From Bdellovibrionaceae bacterium UBA2339 (lineage in GTDB: Bacteria > Bdellovibrionota > Bdellovibrionia > Bdellovibrionales > JAMPXM01): a stretch of DNA of 64,000 nt. Position numbers and translations under genes: made by a program. Within the stretch, counting starts at the first letter, position 1, and every line of letters starts with the position of its first letter. The notes beneath the pieces were generated by a model that saw nothing but the letters and a program-made list of their open reading frames with translations, ran no database searches and was not told where the DNA came from. Below, in pieces: positions 26,340 through 35,039 of this stretch. The DNA lies in contig DDUL01000060.1 in assembly GCA_002344785.1 (NCBI GenBank), positions 3,003 to 67,002 of the forward strand, in the 5' to 3' direction.

Positions 26340-27181
26340 TGTCGGGTCGAAAAGCCAAAGCCACGTCGCCGATTCGTGTTGAAGTTCCCGAGACCTTTGA
26401 TCGCTATGATTATTATCGACGATCCGTGCAAAGCGCTGAAGTGGATGTGCTTTTCATGCGCGATACGTATCGCGAGTTGAAGGGCAAAGATCCGACGGTG
26501 CTGCGTGAGGATTTTTGCGGAACATTTGCGATCTCCTGCGAGTGGGTGAAACTCTCGCCGCGGTTTCGCGCTTACGGAATTGATGTGGATAGCGAGCCAA
26601 TTCTTTATGGGCTGACGCACTACGTGGAGAAGCTTCCTAAGCCGGCGCGTGATCGCGTGAAGGTTCAGCAAGCCGATGTGTTGAATCCAGGACTTCCAAA
26701 GGCCGACATCGTCGCGGCGATGAATTTCTCGCACTATGTGTTCAAAGACCGCTCGATGATGAAGTCTTACTTCCACAACTGCCACTCGACCTTGAATCAA
26801 GGCGGGATTTTGTTAGTCGACTGTTTTGGCGGACCGCTCTGTCAGAAGTCGAATGTTGAGGAAACGGATCATAAGTCGCATGTGTACATCTGGGAGCAAG
26901 AGTCTTTTGATCCTGTGAGCAACGAAGCGGTTTATCACATTCACTTTAAGGTGAAGGACGCATCCGGGCGATGGAAGCGACACAATCGAGCTTTCACCTA
27001 TGATTGGCGAATGTGGTCGATCCCTGAGCTGCGTGAGATGATGCGCGAAACGGGGTTTCGCAAGACACATGTGTTTTGGGAAGGAACCACTCGCAATGGC
27101 GAAGGTGACGGGGTTTTCACGCGTGTTGAGCGCGGTGAAGAGTGCGAAGCCTGGGTCGCCTATGTCGTCGGCGAAAAATGA
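26339..27181 (+). CDS. Class I SAM-dependent methyltransferase
   Basis: This 280-aa protein is translationally coupled to the E1 beta gene. The SAM-binding region is 'LREDFCGTFAISCEWVKLSPRFRAYGIDVDSEPI' (glycine-poor variant of motif I with acidic 'GIDVD'). 'VQQADVLN', 'KADIVAAMNFSHYVFKDR' and 'LNQGGILLVDCFGG' complete the fold. The C-terminal 'FTYDWRMWSIPELREMMRETGFRKTHVFWEG' fits small-molecule methyltransferases. Substrate unknown; the linkage to the E1 genes may or may not be functional. Confidence 0.8.
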   Translation: MSGRKAKATSPIRVEVPETFDRYDYYRRSVQSAEVDVLFMRDTYRELKGKDPTVLREDFCGTFAISCEWVKLSPRFRAYGIDVDSEPILYGLTHYVEKLPKPARDRVKVQQADVLNPGLPKADIVAAMNFSHYVFKDRSMMKSYFHNCHSTLNQGGILLVDCFGGPLCQKSNVEETDHKSHVYIWEQESFDPVSNEAVYHIHFKVKDASGRWKRHNRAFTYDWRMWSIPELREMMRETGFRKTHVFWEGTTRNGEGDGVFTRVERGEECEAWVAYVVGEK

Positions 27182-28161
27182 TTCGGCGACCGCAGGACTC
27201 GGCGCAAGCTTTGGTCACGGCGTCGAAGCGCGAGTCGGCGTCGCCGAAGGAGTCGCTGCGCGAAGTCCGATTGAATCAACACGATGAAGAGAATTTGATT
27301 CGTGCTCGTCGATTGTTGGTGCTGACGGATCTGCATGGAAATTTAGAGGCTTTGCGGGCGACGGAAAAGTTTGCGCGCGAAGAGCTGGGGCTCAAACTGG
27401 TCGACGGGCCGCTTGTTGAAGCTCGAGAAGATGAAGTTCCCGTTGTGGTGACGGGGGACTTCGTCAATCCATTGCCAGACTCTGTTCAAATGCTGCGGCT
27501 GATCCGTTCTCGCGAGTGGACCTGCCTTAAGGGAAATCACGAAGACTATATTTCTGTGGTGCGCGGGCGTCGCGAGATGAGTGGCGTCGATCGGGGTTGG
27601 CGATTTTTTCCGGTGGAGTTGGCGGCGCGGTCATTTGCAGAGAGTGACTTGGAGTGGATGGAGTCGCTGCCGGATTTGATTTCAATCGATGACATTTTGT
27701 TTTTTCATTGCGGTTTGCACTCGAACCGTCGAAGTGATTTTCGTGATTGGTCGTCGAGAAGAGAGTCGATCGCGTTGGGCGGGCATTGGCATCGAGTGAT
27801 TGATTTGTGGTGGAGCGGAAAGCGGATTTATTTTGGCGGCTCTTGCGGAATTCCTCTGCGTGAAGATGGAAGGGGACCGCGTCCTGAGTTCACAGTGTTG
27901 GAGCAGGACGCGGGCGGATGGCGACCGCGAAGTTTTGATATCGGTTACGATCCGTCCGTGGTTGTGAACAGCTGGCGAGGGTCCGGTGATCTCGAGCGTG
28001 GTGGGCCGACGGCCTGGGCTTTGGCGCAAGAGCTGATGACCGGCCAAAGGAGATTGAGTCCATTGATGCGATGGCTCAGGGCCCGGCATCCGGGTTTTGA
28101 GAACTGGGATGTGGCAAGGGCTGCGCGAGTCTGTCGAGACGAATGGGGTGTTTCGATTTGA
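27178..28161 (+). CDS. Calcineurin-like metallophosphoesterase
   Basis: This 327-aa protein starts at ATG 27178, overlapping the preceding stop by 4 bases (ATGA). The metal-binding motifs appear in order: 'LTDLHGNLEAL', 'VVTGDFVNP', 'LKGNHEDYI', 'FFHCGLH' and 'LGGHWHRV'. This set is typical of bacterial PPP-like/diadenosine-tetraphosphatase-like phosphoesterases. The first ~35 residues are basic and probably disordered. The coupling to the methyltransferase suggests one four-gene operon from bkdA. Confidence 0.85.
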   Translation: MIRRPQDSAQALVTASKRESASPKESLREVRLNQHDEENLIRARRLLVLTDLHGNLEALRATEKFAREELGLKLVDGPLVEAREDEVPVVVTGDFVNPLPDSVQMLRLIRSREWTCLKGNHEDYISVVRGRREMSGVDRGWRFFPVELAARSFAESDLEWMESLPDLISIDDILFFHCGLHSNRRSDFRDWSSRRESIALGGHWHRVIDLWWSGKRIYFGGSCGIPLREDGRGPRPEFTVLEQDAGGWRPRSFDIGYDPSVVVNSWRGSGDLERGGPTAWALAQELMTGQRRLSPLMRWLRARHPGFENWDVARAARVCRDEWGVSI

Positions 28162-28298
28162 GACAAGCTTGTGGAAAGCGACGTTTTTAAATTCGGGCAG
28201 AGTCTAAGAGACCCGGGCTGAGCCGAAATGTTTGAGAAATGTCTCTCAGAGTGTCTCACGGACTCCTGAACCCAAGACCATAAGCCGATAAGAAAGCT

Positions 28299-31200
28299 GT
28301 GAAGATCGAGGGCTTGCCCGCTCGTTGCGGTACGTATTTTGTTGAGCAGTTTGGAGTGAACCGAAGTCGCACTTCAGGCCGACTTTTGAGTGGCCTCGCG
28401 AAGCTCGGGCTACTTTCATTCTTCATGATCGCCTCCGCTTGCGCAAAGAAGGAGGCCACCTCCTCACAGATGAAAATCGCGTTGCCGTCCAGCGAGCAGT
28501 TGGCAGCAGCGGACATGAATTTTTCAAAAACGGATCGCCAGCAGGCCCTGTCGGCGATGAGTGCTTCGACAATTTGGGGACAGTCCACGCCCGTCAGCTT
28601 AGCGGGGATGAAGTGTTTCGCAGTGTTGATCAGCGCAGCCGATGGACTGAATGATGTAAGCTGTACTCGATTGGACGGCAGCGAAGTGTTCAAGTCCAAG
28701 CACATGGCGGGATTGGCGCCAGCTGGCGGCGTGTTGAGTCTTGAGGTTCCATCGGGGAAGGCGCGCGAGATCATCGTGGTCGGCTTTGGTGCGACGGACC
28801 TGGGCGCTTGCATGACGGTTGAGGATGAGCTTCCGAATTTGTCCTTGAGCGCGCCGATGATTTTGGCGCGTAAGACCGTGGACCTTCCTGCGGGTTCCGT
28901 GGATGTTGATTTAGCGGCGACTTATAATGCGTCTCAGGTGTTTGAGACTTGCTCGAGTTTGGAGTTGCCAACGGCGACCCCGACTCCGGTGCCGACGGCA
29001 TCGATGAGTCTTTCGACGGGCGCGAATTACACTTTCGCCGATACATCGGTGGGTGCGGTGAGTACGCATCTTGTGACTGTCACGAACTCAGGCATTGCGC
29101 CAGCAACCGGCATCAATGTGCTGGGCTTGGCGGCGCCGTTTGGATTCGCCGGTGGAAGTTATCCGGGATCGAGCGGGACTTGCGGTACGACATTGGCGGC
29201 CGGGTCAAGCTGCTCGCTGCAGATTGCTTTCTCGCCTTCGACCTCGGGCACACAAAACGACACATTGGATTTCAACTATCATGATGGAGTGCAAACGCAG
29301 ACCGTCGCTCTGGCTCTCGAGGCCACGGCCCTGGATGTCGCGGTGCTGTCGCTCAATGGCGGGAGCGGATACAATTTTGGCAACATCACCATCGGTGCAA
29401 ATGCGAGTTATACGTTCACCGTTGTGAATAGCGGCGGTTCAACCGCCACACTCACGCCGCCGACAGTCACTGGTATGTTCACCTATACAGGTGGCGCTTA
29501 TCCGGGTACGGCGGGCACGTGCGCCGGCACATTGTCTGCGGGTGCGAGCTGTAGCATTCAAGTGAACTTTGCGCCGATCTCCGGTGGAGGTCAGAGCTTC
29601 ACTTACACAATGAATTACGATGACGGAGCTGGTGCGCAGTCGGCCTCGGTCACGCTGAGCGGAACGGGAGTTTCGCCGGCGGTGTTAACGTTGAGCGATG
29701 GACCGACTTATGTATTCAGTGCGACGGCAGTCGGAGCGAGCCTCGATCACACCTTCACCTTGAGCAACTCAGGGGGCTCGACGGCGACGACGATCACCGG
29801 TTCGGGCTTGGCGGCGCCTTTCACTTTCAAGGGTGGAAGTTTCCCTGGCACCGGTGGAACCTGTGCTGCGACTTTGGCGGCGGCCGCGAATTGTACGATC
29901 GTGGTGAACTTCGCACCGAGCATCACGGGTCTGGCGACGGATACTTTGGTCGTGAACTTCAATGACGGTGCCACGCCGCAGATGGTGTCGGGCGACGTTC
30001 AGGGCGATGGTCTGTCGGTCGCAAGCTTGAGCTTTGACTTGTCGCCGACGGTGAACTTCCCGAACGCCACGGCTGGTGCTTCAAGTTCAATGACGGTCGT
30101 TGTGACGAACACGGGCCAGTCCATGGCCTCGTCGATTGCCGCGAGTGGTGTGACGCTGCCCTTTGAATTCTCAGGAGGGGTTTACCCTGGAGTGGGCGGA
30201 ACTTGTGCAACGACCTTGGCGGGTGGCGCGAATTGCACGATGGTGCTTGTGTTTGGACCGGTTTCGGCGACAACTTCGAATGCAACACTGAGCTTGGGCT
30301 ACAATAACGGCGCGGCGGCGGTGAATTCGACGCTGGGGCTGACGGGAACAGGACTTAGCCCTGCGGTGATCAGCATCAGCAACGGGCCGACTTTCAACTT
30401 TGGTTCGGTGGCGCAAGGCGGGTATTTCGATTGGCCGCTCACTTTGACCAATACGGGAAATTCGACAGCGACGATCACCGCTGACAGCGGTGGCTTGGCT
30501 TCACCCTTCACCTATGCAGGCGGCGGTGGCTATCCTGGAGTGGGAGGAACTTGTACCAGCACGCTGGCTCCCGCTGCGAATTGCACCGTGGTGTTGAGAT
30601 TCGCGCCTTCAGTGTCAGGAAGCTACACCGACACGCTTGAGATTTCCTATAACAACGGCGCCATCGGTTCGAGTGCGACTCGTGATCTGAGCGGCACGGG
30701 CGTGATTCAAGCATCCCTGTCGATTTCGGATGGACCGACCTATAACTTTGGATCGCGCAACGTCAACACTTCGGTGAATCATACTTTCACGATCAACAAC
30801 ACCGGCGGCTATTCCGCCTCTTCGATGACGGGATCCATCGGCGGAGACTTCACGTTTGTGGGCGGATCATATCCGGGAACGGGTGGAACTTGCGGCGCGA
30901 CGCTGGGCATGGGCTCAAGCTGTACGATCGTGGTGCGCTTCTTGCCGATGACGGTGACCTCGCACTCGGAGACGATCACGATCAACTATCATAATGGCGC
31001 ATCAAATCAGGCGGCGACGCGCCCGGTGCAGGGTCTGGGTACGAATCCATCGTTTGATCAGACGAACTCCTTTGTGACGGTTTCGAATTCGACACTGGCC
31101 AGCGGATCAAGTGCGACAGTGAGCTTCTTTGCGCGCGACAATCAAGGCGATCCCTATGTTGTCCCTGGCACGGTGGTGTTCTCGAACTTCGGTGGCACTT

Positions 31201-31664
31201 CGACGGTGAATATCGGTCCGGTGACGGATCAGGGTGGCGGCGAGTACACCGCGACCATCTCTGGACAAGTGGCGGGAACTATCACCACTTTATCGGCGAC
31301 CTTTAACAGCATGAGTATCTCATCAAGCTTGCCGACTTTGACGGTGATTCCAGGACCGGTGAGCGAAGTGACCTCGACGGTTTCAGTTTCAAGTTCAGTG
31401 ATCAACGTTTCGGAGTTGGTGACCGTCATGCTTCAGGCTCGGGACGCGCAAGGAAACTTGCGCACAAGCGGTGGCGATGTGGTGGTCTTCGGTACGACGG
31501 GTGGAACATCGACGGTGTCATTCGGCTCTGTCACCGACAATGGTGACGGAACCTACACGGCTTCGATGACGGGTTCGTCGGCTGGAACGGCGACAACGCT
31601 CACGGCGACCATCAACGGGTTGAGCGTCACCACGACGATGCCAACGGTCACTGTGAATCCCTAA
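28299..31664 (+). CDS. Giant repeat lipoprotein (choice-of-anchor D-like plus Ig-like domains)
   Basis: This 1121-aa protein has a lipobox 'FFMIASAC' (Cys48), followed by a ~190-aa N-terminal region and a short Thr-Pro linker (TATPTPVPTAS). Six tandem ~112-aa beta-sandwich repeats follow, each with '(F/Y)NFG...G......T(V/L)TNTG.S.A....G', 'F...GG.YPG.GGTC...LA.GA.C...V.FAP' and 'L...Y..G'. Two final invasin/Big-like Ig domains have 'V.FSNFGGTSTV...VTDQGGGEYTATI' motifs. It is a likely surface adhesin or stalk. The start is GTG 28299; TTG 28386 would give a more usual signal length. Confidence 0.8.
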   Translation: MKIEGLPARCGTYFVEQFGVNRSRTSGRLLSGLAKLGLLSFFMIASACAKKEATSSQMKIALPSSEQLAAADMNFSKTDRQQALSAMSASTIWGQSTPVSLAGMKCFAVLISAADGLNDVSCTRLDGSEVFKSKHMAGLAPAGGVLSLEVPSGKAREIIVVGFGATDLGACMTVEDELPNLSLSAPMILARKTVDLPAGSVDVDLAATYNASQVFETCSSLELPTATPTPVPTASMSLSTGANYTFADTSVGAVSTHLVTVTNSGIAPATGINVLGLAAPFGFAGGSYPGSSGTCGTTLAAGSSCSLQIAFSPSTSGTQNDTLDFNYHDGVQTQTVALALEATALDVAVLSLNGGSGYNFGNITIGANASYTFTVVNSGGSTATLTPPTVTGMFTYTGGAYPGTAGTCAGTLSAGASCSIQVNFAPISGGGQSFTYTMNYDDGAGAQSASVTLSGTGVSPAVLTLSDGPTYVFSATAVGASLDHTFTLSNSGGSTATTITGSGLAAPFTFKGGSFPGTGGTCAATLAAAANCTIVVNFAPSITGLATDTLVVNFNDGATPQMVSGDVQGDGLSVASLSFDLSPTVNFPNATAGASSSMTVVVTNTGQSMASSIAASGVTLPFEFSGGVYPGVGGTCATTLAGGANCTMVLVFGPVSATTSNATLSLGYNNGAAAVNSTLGLTGTGLSPAVISISNGPTFNFGSVAQGGYFDWPLTLTNTGNSTATITADSGGLASPFTYAGGGGYPGVGGTCTSTLAPAANCTVVLRFAPSVSGSYTDTLEISYNNGAIGSSATRDLSGTGVIQASLSISDGPTYNFGSRNVNTSVNHTFTINNTGGYSASSMTGSIGGDFTFVGGSYPGTGGTCGATLGMGSSCTIVVRFLPMTVTSHSETITINYHNGASNQAATRPVQGLGTNPSFDQTNSFVTVSNSTLASGSSATVSFFARDNQGDPYVVPGTVVFSNFGGTSTVNIGPVTDQGGGEYTATISGQVAGTITTLSATFNSMSISSSLPTLTVIPGPVSEVTSTVSVSSSVINVSELVTVMLQARDAQGNLRTSGGDVVVFGTTGGTSTVSFGSVTDNGDGTYTASMTGSSAGTATTLTATINGLSVTTTMPTVTVNP

Positions 31665-31689
31665 TTTCAAAGTGCAAAACTACTTCTGA

Positions 31690-32223
31690 TTAAGGCTGTG
31701 CGCCGGCGGCTTTCAGTTCTGCCATAGTGAACAGCGCGCGCAGTTCCAGTTCAGCTTCTTTGAGCTTCTCAGTGCGCCCTTCGCTTCGATCAATCACACC
31801 CAGCACTGTCGAAATCAGCGCACCATCACTGCGAAGATCGCGTGCCGACAGCACGACTTGTCCGCCCGTCGTGATGACGTCTTCGATGAGAGTCACGCGA
31901 CGACCGCGGATCTCAGGTCCTTCAGCGAAACGGCAGGTGCCATAGTCTTTGGGAGTTTTTCGAACGAACACCACGGGGATGCCTGTGAGCAGAGAGAGCG
32001 CAGTGGCGATGGGAATGCCGCCCATTTCGAGTCCGCCGAGAAGTTCGGTATCGCTGGGAAGCAGGGGGCGAAGTTGTTCGGCGATGGAGCGAAGCAGGCG
32101 CGGGTCGCTTTCGAATTGATATTTGTCGAAGTATTCCGAAGAGGTTTGGCCGCTGCGAAGTTTGAAGTGCCCGGTACGGTGGCTGACGCGAAACACGGAT
32201 TGGGCCAATTCGCTTTTGGTCAT
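31690..32223 (-). CDS. pyrE: Orotate phosphoribosyltransferase
   Basis: This 177-aa PRTase makes OMP from orotate and PRPP in pyrimidine synthesis. Visible motifs are 'FKLRSGQTSSEYFDKY', 'LLGGLEMGGIPIATALSLLTGIPVVFVRKTPKDYGT' and the PRPP loop 'VTLIEDVITTGGQV'. ATG at 32223 is chosen because AGGAGG lies 7 bases upstream; the frame continues 31 codons further without a better start. No other pyr gene is adjacent. Confidence 0.93.
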   Translation of the reverse strand: MTKSELAQSVFRVSHRTGHFKLRSGQTSSEYFDKYQFESDPRLLRSIAEQLRPLLPSDTELLGGLEMGGIPIATALSLLTGIPVVFVRKTPKDYGTCRFAEGPEIRGRRVTLIEDVITTGGQVVLSARDLRSDGALISTVLGVIDRSEGRTEKLKEAELELRALFTMAELKAAGAQP

Positions 32224-32432
32224 GATTGAACCTCCTGAAGTCTCGATTGAGAAGATGGCGGCAACTGTGGATTTGGCCATGTCCTTGGGCATTTTGACCC
32301 CTTTAGGCTGGCACATGGAATGCTCTCATGACGAAGCGGAGGAGTCACTGGGTAGCCCTGTGGCCTCGAACTGAGGTTTTACGCAGGGAAATTCGGGCTT
32401 GGCCTGCTTGCACGCGAGAAATGAGGAGCGAA

Positions 32433-32660
32433 ATGTCACTGGACCAGGAGCCGCAGCCGCGGCCTCAGACGGATGAGGTGGAACCGCGTTCGCAGCGCGA
32501 AGCCTCAGCTCGCGGTGACCAAAGGCATTTGGCGACCCGAGAAGCTCCGCGTCGCGAAGCGAGTGATTTGGATGCCACCTCGTTTGAAGCGCTGAAGCTG
32601 TTTGTGATCCTTGTCAGCTTAACGGCGGCCATGGCCCTTCTCGTCCATTGGCTCTTTTGA
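32433..32660 (+). CDS. Small C-terminally membrane-anchored protein
   Basis: This 75-aa protein starts at ATG 32433 with GAGGAG 7 bases upstream. The first ~50 residues are highly charged and polar (Arg/Glu/Gln/Pro) and probably disordered. The last ~20 (ALKLFVILVSLTAAMALLVHWLF) form one transmembrane helix ending at the C-terminus, a tail-anchored layout. Function unknown. Confidence 0.6.
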   Translation: MSLDQEPQPRPQTDEVEPRSQREASARGDQRHLATREAPRREASDLDATSFEALKLFVILVSLTAAMALLVHWLF

Positions 32661-32684
32661 TCATTCGAGGCCGGCACAGGTCGC

Positions 32685-33554
32685 GTGGCTTTTTGCGCTG
32701 AAGTGAGCGTGATCGTCGGTCTTGTTTGTGCGGGCCGATCGTGTCATCTCAAGTTCGTGAACTTCGCGCCTCATGCAGATTTCAAATTCACGCAGCGTCC
32801 GAGCGATTCGGGTTTTGCATTTCCATTCAGCGTTGAGCTGACAATTCGCGAATTGGTGAAGTTCGACGAGACTTGGTGCGAGTGGCCGTGCCGACCGGAT
32901 GCGATTTTTGTTCCCGATCACGGTGGGGATCGCGATTGGACTGCGTGGTGGCAGAGTATTCAGACCGCACAACGAAGTTGCGGCATCACACATGTGCCGC
33001 ACTTGATTGCCCAAAGCGAAGTCGAAGCTGGACTGGATACTGTCTCTTTGCAATCCGCCTTGGTGGTCCGCGGTGATCGGCAGCCCGCACTTAGCGATGG
33101 AGTGAGTTGGCTTCGTCGCATTCACGAGAGATTTCCTCGCGCGCACTTGAGCGTCGCCGCTTATCCAGAAAAGCATCCGCTCGCCGAGTCCTTGGAGCGC
33201 GACGTGGACGTCTTGTTCCGAAAATTCGATGTCGGAGCGAAGGACGCGATCACGCAGTTTTGTTTTCACGCTTCAGGGCTTGAGAAATTCATCGAGCGAA
33301 TCGAAGCGCGTGGACTGTCGCGGGCTCGCATCCGTCCTGGGTTTCGCCTGCCACCGGCGGGAGATGAGAACTGTTTTGGTGTTCGGGTGCCGAAAGACTT
33401 GCAAGGCAGTTCGTTGGCCGTGCGCGAGGCGGCGCTCGAGCAACTGTTGCGTGCAGCCTTGGAGATTTGGGGTGCTGATTTCCGTCCTCACTTTTTCGTG
33501 ATGCAAGACGGGGCGAGTTGGCGGCGAGTGCTTAGGGCTTGGACGTCGAGTTGA
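32685..33554 (+). CDS. Divergent methylenetetrahydrofolate reductase-like protein
   Basis: This 289-aa protein has the length of MetF. The second half has clear MTHFR motifs: 'SALVVRGD' (LALRGD in MetF), 'LSVAAYPEKHP' and 'FDVGAKDAITQFCFHASGLEKFIERI' (compare kvdAGAd...TQ.fFd...f..F). The first ~90 residues are unlike MetF: the usual 'SFEFFPPK' opening with its catalytic Glu is not recognisable, and it is Cys/Trp-rich ('ETWCEWPCRPD'). GTG 32685 is uncertain; GTG 32703 or 32709 are options. It may have changed function. Confidence 0.65.
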   Translation: MAFCAEVSVIVGLVCAGRSCHLKFVNFAPHADFKFTQRPSDSGFAFPFSVELTIRELVKFDETWCEWPCRPDAIFVPDHGGDRDWTAWWQSIQTAQRSCGITHVPHLIAQSEVEAGLDTVSLQSALVVRGDRQPALSDGVSWLRRIHERFPRAHLSVAAYPEKHPLAESLERDVDVLFRKFDVGAKDAITQFCFHASGLEKFIERIEARGLSRARIRPGFRLPPAGDENCFGVRVPKDLQGSSLAVREAALEQLLRAALEIWGADFRPHFFVMQDGASWRRVLRAWTSS

Positions 33555-33849
33555 CGAGCCAGTCTAAGAAATCGGCGTTCACCTGTGGATTGAAGCGAGC
33601 CAAGCAGGGCGTGGCGTAGGGATGCGAGGCGCGGATGAAAACTTCGAGCTGATCGATGTGGGCCGCTGTGGTCTTGAAAAGGCCGACGTGTTCCGATGTG
33701 GACTCAAGCTGACCTTGCCACTTGTAAATGGAGCGATGGGCGGGGAAGAGGTTCAGGCAAGCGGCGTGGCCCAGCTCGATGGCACGGCGGCCAAGGGCCT
33801 CGGCCTGTTGAGCATCCGGAAATGTCACATAGAGAAAGACCGCGCTCAC
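33532..33849 (-). CDS. cutA: Divalent cation tolerance protein CutA
   Basis: This 105-aa protein fits the trimeric CutA fold: '[45 protein letters not shown]' is the family core (VT.p....A..iA..lv....AACvni....S.Y.W.g.), and '[18 protein letters not shown]' follows. Its 3' end overlaps the convergent MTHFR-like gene by 23 bases, and its ATG overlaps the dcd stop by 4, so dcd-cutA form an operon. Confidence 0.92.
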   Translation of the reverse strand: MSAVFLYVTFPDAQQAEALGRRAIELGHAACLNLFPAHRSIYKWQGQLESTSEHVGLFKTTAAHIDQLEVFIRASHPYATPCLARFNPQVNADFLDWLVNSTSKP

Positions 33850-34382
33850 TTCGCCTCGGAATCTTTGAACACGCGGCTGCCGACGGATTTTCTCTGGCCT
33901 TGATATTTGCCGCGATAGGGTTTGTCCGCCACTTGGTCCATCTTACAGAAGACGAGTTGGCAGATGCGGCGACCGGCGTTCAAGGTGATGGGCAGGGAGT
34001 TGGCGTTGTAAAGCTCCAAGGTGATGTTGCCTTCGAATCCTGGGTCGACCCAGCCCGCGTTTTGGATGAAGAGGCCTAAGCGGCCGATTGAGGAGCGGCC
34101 TTCGACGAAGGCGGTGAGATCATCCGGAAGCTTGACCCATTCCATGGTTGTGGCGAGCAAGAAGGAGTGCGGAGGGATGGTGATGGTATCGCCTTCGTAC
34201 TCGCGATACTTCACTTCGGAATCCATATCGATGGACTTCATGTTGAAGTCTTCCACCATCAGAAAGTGCGTGCCGAGCCGACAATCGATGGAGGCGGGTT
34301 GCACGCTCTCTTCGGTCAGCGGTTCGCAAATCAGTTTTCCGGACTTGAGCCAAGATTTGAGGGTCGCATCGGATAGAATCAT
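33846..34382 (-). CDS. dcd: dCTP deaminase
   Basis: This 178-aa protein has the dCTP deaminase/dUTPase fold. The hallmark '[34 protein letters not shown]' includes the catalytic Glu and Ser/Arg of the active site, and '[10 protein letters not shown]' and 'YQGQ' near the C-terminus are conserved. It supplies dUTP for dTMP synthesis. Length is close to the ~190-aa family norm. It is the first gene of a two-gene operon with cutA. Confidence 0.95.
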   Translation of the reverse strand: MILSDATLKSWLKSGKLICEPLTEESVQPASIDCRLGTHFLMVEDFNMKSIDMDSEVKYREYEGDTITIPPHSFLLATTMEWVKLPDDLTAFVEGRSSIGRLGLFIQNAGWVDPGFEGNITLELYNANSLPITLNAGRRICQLVFCKMDQVADKPYRGKYQGQRKSVGSRVFKDSEAK

Positions 34383-34551
34383 GCCGAGGGTTTACCTTTT
34401 GGTATGTGCAAAGGGGAAGGCTTTTGCGCCGCGAAGCGGATCGATGCGGGGTGAAATTGACAATATGTCGAGGCATTTTCTGGGCTTGGAAGTTTAGAGG
34501 TGACGAGGCTCGGAGAAATTCGCTAACCCCTCAGGCATCAGGAGGTCGCTG

Positions 34552-34914
34552 ATGCGCTTGAATGCCGTGTGGTCAAAGTTGTTTGTTGTGATGGGAACGT
34601 TTTTCGCCTTTGAATTGGGCGCCTTTGAATTGGGCGCCATTGAATTGGCCGGAGCCTGTGAGCAGCCCGAGGCCCAATTTCGCGGACGTGTGAAGAGTCT
34701 GGAGATCGCGGCCGATGGTGAGTGTCGGATGCGACTGACGCTGAACTTTCAGTGGGGCGACGACTTTGTTTCGTCGCAAATTTGCCCCTTGGATCTGGAT
34801 GAAGCATTGGCGAGGTCAATTCGCGTCGCGAAGTGTGAAGGCTTGCGCGTGGGTGATGCGGTGTCGGGATACTTGATTTGGCCTCGAGACAGCGAAGACT
34901 TGCAGCTCGAATAG
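34552..34914 (+). CDS. Small secreted protein with a repeat in its signal peptide
   Basis: This 120-aa protein starts at ATG 34552 with AGGAGG upstream. The N-terminus MRLNAVWSKLFVVMGTFF continues into AFELGAFELGAIELAGA, three 15-bp DNA repeats in frame, so glutamates occur in what should be the hydrophobic core. The remaining domain has Cys in 'GACEQ', 'GECRMR', 'QICPLD' and 'AKCEGL', suggesting export and disulphides. Function unknown. Confidence 0.65.
   Translation: MRLNAVWSKLFVVMGTFFAFELGAFELGAIELAGACEQPEAQFRGRVKSLEIAADGECRMRLTLNFQWGDDFVSSQICPLDLDEALARSIRVAKCEGLRVGDAVSGYLIWPRDSEDLQLE
34606..34650. repeat. Three 15-bp tandem repeats with AATTGG core, in coding sequence
   Basis: GCCTTTGAATTGGGC twice, then GCCATTGAATTGGCC. 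It is in frame with the secreted protein gene and encodes AFELG-AFELG-AIELA. The core matches the arrays at 2688 and 63046. Confidence 0.92.
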
Positions 34915-34981
34915 TGTTTGGTTGAAGAGTGGCCTGAAGGTCGACCTGAAAGTCGATCGGAAAGTCGCGGTAGGAATGAGC

Positions 34982-35015
34982 AAAAAAAAGCCCCGAGTTT
35001 CCTCGGGGCTTTTTC
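34982..35015. terminator. Bidirectional terminator between the secreted protein gene and fusA
   Basis: A8, then stem AGCCCCGAG, short loop, CTCGGGGCT, T5. It is symmetric enough to act on both convergent genes. Confidence 0.93.
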
Positions 35016-35039
35016 GTTTCGAGAGCCTGATTGAAAGCC

